Shown here: positions 5,173-8,265 of the stretch, piece after piece
Numbering within the stretch: the stretch's first letter is position 1
How the letters are laid out: each line of letters begins with the position of its first letter
From: Clostridiaceae bacterium
GTDB taxonomy: Bacteria > Bacillota > Clostridia > DSM-8532
NCBI GenBank assembly: GCA_012842645.1
Contig: DUSJ01000276.1
Location: 1-8,265, forward strand
Direction of reading: 5' to 3'
Length of the DNA: 8,265 nucleotides
Made by a program: the position numbers and the translations under genes
Notes under the pieces: generated by a model
What the model was told of the DNA's origin: nothing
The model's input: the letters and a program-made list of their open reading frames with translations, nothing else
The model's database searches: none

Positions 5173-5185
5173 CATGTGGTAGAAT
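5157..5185 (+). promoter_or_regulatory. Strong sigma-A promoter for rpoB, embedded in the terminator
   Basis: A perfect TTGACA (5157-5162) is followed after exactly 17 nt by TAGAAT (5180-5185, 5 of 6), which has a TGg extension just upstream. This is the best promoter match in the window, as expected for an RNA polymerase gene. Transcription should start near 5192, leaving a leader of about 277 nt before rpoB. The -35 box is in the descending arm of the upstream terminator. Confidence 0.8.
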
Positions 5186-5242
5186 TATTAACTGCATTAT
5201 TAAGATTGGTGGTATTGTATTGCTTTTTTACTTTGTGCAGGT

Positions 5243-5271
5243 TTGCTTATATTATTCGTGATTATTATAGC
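5243..5271 (+). promoter_or_regulatory. Weak second promoter candidate for rpoB
   Basis: TTGCTT (5243-5248) and TATAGC (5266-5271) are 17 nt apart but match consensus at only 3 and 4 of 6 positions. It would start transcription in the inverted repeat that follows. Chance occurrence in AT-rich DNA is likely. Confidence 0.25.
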
Positions 5272-5274
5272 ACA

Positions 5275-5293
5275 ATTGTATGAAAGATACAAT
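5275..5293. repeat. Inverted repeat in the rpoB leader
   Basis: ATTGTAT (5275-5281) and ATACAAT (5287-5293) form a perfect 7-bp inverted repeat around GAAAG. Another ATTGTAT lies at 5214-5220. It could be a leader hairpin or a dyad operator; no regulator is identified. Confidence 0.45.
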
Positions 5294-5344
5294 ACATGTC
5301 AATAATCTTTGAGATGAAAAAATATAGATCGGGAGAATGATATC

Positions 5345-5461
5345 TTGGAATTATTACTTAAGATTATTAACCTTACTGGACTTATAAAAACCAGAGTAGT
5401 TATTTTCCCTGTCTATATTTTTATGCCTGTTTCGCCAATATATGCAATTCTTACGAGGTGA
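5345..5461 (+). CDS. Possible 38-aa hydrophobic leader ORF before rpoB
   Basis: A TTG codon preceded at 9 nt by GGGAG (5331-5335) opens a 38-codon frame ending in a TGA at 5459-5461. The product begins MELLLKIINLTGLIKTR, continues with a hydrophobic stretch VVIFPVYIFMPVSPIYAIL, and could span the membrane once. Its last codons overlap the rpoB ribosome binding site (GAGGTG) and it ends 7 nt before the rpoB ATG, so its translation would affect access to that site. I recognise no family. It may be a leader peptide, a small membrane protein or a chance ORF in AT-rich DNA; without comparative data the last is quite possible. Confidence 0.3.
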   Translation: MELLLKIINLTGLIKTRVVIFPVYIFMPVSPIYAILTR

Positions 5462-5468
5462 TTAGTCT

Positions 5469-8265
5469 ATGGTTCATGAAGTGCAATTGGGAAGAACGAA
5501 GCGAATGAGTTTTTCCCGGATCAAAGAAGTCCTTGACATGCCGAACCTGATCGAGATCCAAAAAAATTCATACAACCAGTTCCTTAAAGAAGGTCTGAGG
5601 GAAGTACTCAGAGATGTATCCCCCATAACCGATTACACTGGAAACCTGATAATGGAGTTCATCGATTACTCCCTTGAGACCGACAATATAAAATATTCGG
5701 TTGAAGAGTGCAAGGAAAGAGATACTACCTATTCAGCGCCTTTAAAGGTAAAAGTGCGCCTGATCAATAAAGAGACCGGCGAAGTCAAGGAACAGGAAAT
5801 CTTCATGGGCGATTTCCCTCTCATGACAGAGACCGGAACGTTCGTTATCAACGGGGCTGAACGTGTCATCGTCAGCCAGCTTGTGCGTTCGCCTGGCGTT
5901 TATTACGCGAAGGAAAAGGACAGGAGCGGAAACAACCTGTTTTCCAATACCGTCATACCGTACCGCGGCGCATGGCTCGAATATGAGACCGATTCACAGG
6001 AAGTAATCTATGTAAGGATAGACAGGACGAGAAAACTGCCTATCACTCAATTCCTGCGTGCGCTTGGGTATGGCACCGACGCAGAGCTTCTCGATCTTCT
6101 CGGCGAGGAACCAAAACTCATGGCCACCATAGCCAAGGACAGCACAAAAACCCGCGAGGAAGGCCTGTTCGAGGTATATAAGCGCCTTCGTCCCGGGGAG
6201 CCTCCCACGGAGGAAAGTGCTACTACCCTTATTAACAACCTGTTTTTTGACCCGAAACGTTATGACCTGTCAAGCGTGGGCAGGTACAAGTTTAACAAGA
6301 AGCTTGCCCTGGCAAACCGTATCAGGGGCCAGATAGCAGCCGAGGATATAAAACTCCCGAATTCCAGGAAAGTGATTGTAAAAGCCGGTGAGGAAATAAA
6401 CGAGGAAATGTCCTGGAAGATACAGAATTCGGGTATCAACGTGGTTAATATCGATGTGGAAGGCAAGACTGTCAAGGTAGTCGGAAACCTGACAGTTGAC
6501 ATAAAGGAATATGTTTCATTTGATCCCGCCCTGGCAGGGATTAACGAGAAAGTTCGTTATGACGTTCTCATGGCCATCCTTGAGGAGTACAAAGATGCCT
6601 CGGAAAACCAGCTGATCGCTGTCCTCAGGGAGAACCGCGACAGGCTGATGCCCAGAAATATAACAAAGGAAGATATAGTCGCGACCGTCAGCTATATCCT
6701 CAACCTGGACCATGGTATCGGCTATACCGACGATATCGACCATCTGGGCAACCGCAGGCTCCGTTCGGTCGGTGAACTTCTCCAGAACCAGTTCCGTATA
6801 GGCCTTGCCCGCATGGAGAGGGTCGTAAGGGAAAGAATGACCATACAGGACATCGATGCTGTTACGCCCCAGGCTCTTATCAACATCCGTCCTGTTGCCG
6901 CGGCCATAAAAGAATTCTTTGGTTCGAGCCAGCTGTCCCAGTTCATGGACCAGACCAACCCCCTGGCCGAGCTTACCCATAAGCGCCGCCTGAGCGCGCT
7001 GGGTCCCGGCGGACTGTCCCGAGACCGCGCAAGCTTCGAAGTGCGTGACGTTCACCACTCCCATTACGGCCGCATGTGCCCGATAGAGACCCCTGAAGGT
7101 CCGAACATCGGTTTGATCAGCTCCCTGAGCACATATGCCCGTGTGAACGAGTACGGGTTTATAGAGACGCCTTACCGCAAGGTTGATAAAGAGCATGGCC
7201 GGGTTACGGACCAGACAGAGTACATGACTGCCGACCTGGAAGACATATATATAATCGCAGAGGCAAACGAGCCCCTTGACGAGAATGGAAACTTCATCAA
7301 CAAACGTGTCGGGTGCCGTTTCCTGGACCAGATCATAGAAGTCGACAGGAACAAGGTGGACTACATGGATGTTTCGCCGAAACAGCTCGTTTCTGTAGCC
7401 ACAGCCATGATCCCGTTCCTTGAGAACGACGACGCCAACCGTGCCCTGATGGGTTCCAACATGCAGAGGCAGGCTGTTCCCCTTATCAAGCCCGAAGCGC
7501 CCATTATAGCGACAGGTATAGAGTACCGTGCCGCCAAGGACTCGGGTGTCTGCATAGTTGCCAAAAACTCCGGTGTGGTAGAGAAGGTAACGGCCAGCGA
7601 AATAGTAATCAGGACAGACAAAGGCCAGAAAGACCAATACAGGCTTTTGAAATATAAGCGTTCCAACCAGGGTACATGTATCAACCAGAGACCCATAGTC
7701 AAAAAAGGCGACAGGATCGAGGAAGGTGATATTATTGCCGACGGACCGTCCTGCGATAACGGCGAGATAGCGCTCGGCAAGAACGTCCTCGTCGGATTCA
7801 TGACCTGGGAAGGCTACAACTACGAAGACGCTATCCTGATATCCGAAGAGCTTGTAAGAGATGACGTATATACATCCATCCATATAGAGGAATATGAATC
7901 CGAATCCCGCGACACTAAGCTTGGTCCCGAGGAAATCACCCGCGACATTCCGAATGTCGGTGAAGATTCGCTGAAGGACCTGGACGACAGGGGAATCATT
8001 CGTATCGGCGCCGAGGTCCGCTCGGGCGACATACTCGTCGGTAAGGTAACGCCCAAGGGCGAGACCGAGCTCACCGCTGAAGAGAGGCTCCTCAGGGCCA
8101 TCTTCGGTGAAAAGGCGAGAGAAGTGCGCGATACGTCCCTGAGAGTTCCTCACGGTGAATCGGGAATCGTGGTCGATGTCAAGGTATTTACCCGTGAAAA
8201 CGGCGACGAGCTGCCTCCCGGGGTAAACCAGCTGGTACGTGTTTATGTCGCCCAGAAGAGAAAGA
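5469..8265 (+). CDS. rpoB: DNA-directed RNA polymerase subunit beta (5' part)
   Basis: This is the beta subunit of RNA polymerase, partial at the 3' end: 932 codons are open with no frameshift and the window ends just before the expected GDKMAGRHGNKG motif. Landmarks in order are the N-terminal [20 protein letters not shown] (about residues 16-35), [19 protein letters not shown] in the beta lobe region, the rifampicin pocket [14 protein letters not shown] to [12 protein letters not shown] (485-514), [19 protein letters not shown] (532-550), and [10 protein letters not shown] with acidic pair E786-D787. Pocket residues Q491, D494, H504 and S509 match the sensitive type. ATG at 5469 follows GAGGTG by 8 nt, and an in-frame TAG at 5463 rules out an earlier start. 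Arginine codons CGT/CGC are more frequent than in neighbouring genes, as in highly expressed genes. No rplL or rplJ lies upstream. Confidence 0.99.
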   Translation, partial: MVHEVQLGRTKRMSFSRIKEVLDMPNLIEIQKNSYNQFLKEGLREVLRDVSPITDYTGNLIMEFIDYSLETDNIKYSVEECKERDTTYSAPLKVKVRLINKETGEVKEQEIFMGDFPLMTETGTFVINGAERVIVSQLVRSPGVYYAKEKDRSGNNLFSNTVIPYRGAWLEYETDSQEVIYVRIDRTRKLPITQFLRALGYGTDAELLDLLGEEPKLMATIAKDSTKTREEGLFEVYKRLRPGEPPTEESATTLINNLFFDPKRYDLSSVGRYKFNKKLALANRIRGQIAAEDIKLPNSRKVIVKAGEEINEEMSWKIQNSGINVVNIDVEGKTVKVVGNLTVDIKEYVSFDPALAGINEKVRYDVLMAILEEYKDASENQLIAVLRENRDRLMPRNITKEDIVATVSYILNLDHGIGYTDDIDHLGNRRLRSVGELLQNQFRIGLARMERVVRERMTIQDIDAVTPQALINIRPVAAAIKEFFGSSQLSQFMDQTNPLAELTHKRRLSALGPGGLSRDRASFEVRDVHHSHYGRMCPIETPEGPNIGLISSLSTYARVNEYGFIETPYRKVDKEHGRVTDQTEYMTADLEDIYIIAEANEPLDENGNFINKRVGCRFLDQIIEVDRNKVDYMDVSPKQLVSVATAMIPFLENDDANRALMGSNMQRQAVPLIKPEAPIIATGIEYRAAKDSGVCIVAKNSGVVEKVTASEIVIRTDKGQKDQYRLLKYKRSNQGTCINQRPIVKKGDRIEEGDIIADGPSCDNGEIALGKNVLVGFMTWEGYNYEDAILISEELVRDDVYTSIHIEEYESESRDTKLGPEEITRDIPNVGEDSLKDLDDRGIIRIGAEVRSGDILVGKVTPKGETELTAEERLLRAIFGEKAREVRDTSLRVPHGESGIVVDVKVFTRENGDELPPGVNQLVRVYVAQKRK

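Larger units (their letters stand above)
5186..5468 (+). other. Long AT-rich rpoB leader region
   Basis: No sizeable gene is present. Contents from left to right are: the likely transcript start near 5192, a T6 run (5223-5229 region) without a convincing stem before it, a weak second promoter candidate (5243-5271), an inverted repeat (5275-5293), an 8-codon ATG ORF at 5314, and a 38-codon TTG ORF (5345-5461). The rpoB ribosome binding site GAGGTG is at 5455-5460. I see no recognisable L10 binding site, riboswitch or T-box. Confidence 0.6.

Noticed and set aside
6921..7011. Rifampicin-resistance substitution in the rpoB drug pocket
   Set aside because: Q491, D494, H504 and S509 (E. coli 513, 516, 526, 531) are all of the sensitive type. 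T496 in place of the E. coli asparagine is not one of the resistance changes I know.
6516..8153. 545-codon open frame on the minus strand across rpoB
   Set aside because: It is fully antisense to a well-conserved rpoB frame, has no recognisable domain, and is explained by rpoB codon bias that leaves few stops in this antisense frame.

Overview
The window looks like mid-GC chromosomal DNA from a clostridial member of the Bacillota. The evidence is an EcfA-EcfT energy-coupling pair, a ROK sugar kinase with the CxC zinc motif, a small truA-linked protein of a type I recall from Clostridia, sigma-A style promoters, GGAGG-like ribosome binding sites, and a clostridial-looking RpoB ([16 protein letters not shown]). 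I cannot name the species. The window is mostly housekeeping; the least ordinary parts are two intergenic regions.

Layout. (1) 1-976, + strand: the 3' end of an ECF ATPase gene (probably ecfA2) overlaps ecfT by ATGA. (2) 977-1374: a small gene of unknown function (1084-1344, TTG start) with its own likely promoter and terminator. (3) 1351-2810, - strand: a GNAT acetyltransferase gene followed by a DUF421/YetF-type membrane protein gene. Between them lies a REP-like hairpin with a GGGGAC loop edge. (4) 2811-3128: a divergent intergenic region packed with palindromes. It holds two tandem copies, offset by 139 nt, of a bipartite palindromic element. The core hairpins of the two copies differ by compensatory base-pair changes. 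Divergent promoters overlap at its left edge. (5) 3129-5172, + strand: ROK sugar kinase, truA and an 85-aa conserved-looking small protein, closed by a strong intrinsic terminator. (6) 5157-8265, + strand: a near-consensus promoter whose -35 box lies inside that terminator hairpin, a leader of about 280 nt with a possible 38-aa ORF, then rpoB. The rpoB frame is open for 932 codons and runs off the window just before the expected GDKMAGRHGNKG motif.

Gene order is rearranged relative to common Firmicute layouts. EcfA-EcfT is normally followed directly by truA, rplM and rpsI. Here about 3.1 kb of other genes lie between ecfT and truA, and truA is followed by rpoB rather than rplM-rpsI. rpoB is not preceded by rplJ-rplL and seems to have its own promoter.

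Functionally, ecfA/ecfT supply the energising module for vitamin uptake, the ROK kinase phosphorylates a sugar (probably glucose), TruA makes pseudouridines in tRNA anticodon arms, and RpoB is the RNA polymerase beta subunit. I found no CRISPR array, tRNA, rRNA, transposase gene or defence system. The best candidate for something undescribed is the covarying palindromic element at 2856-3103.
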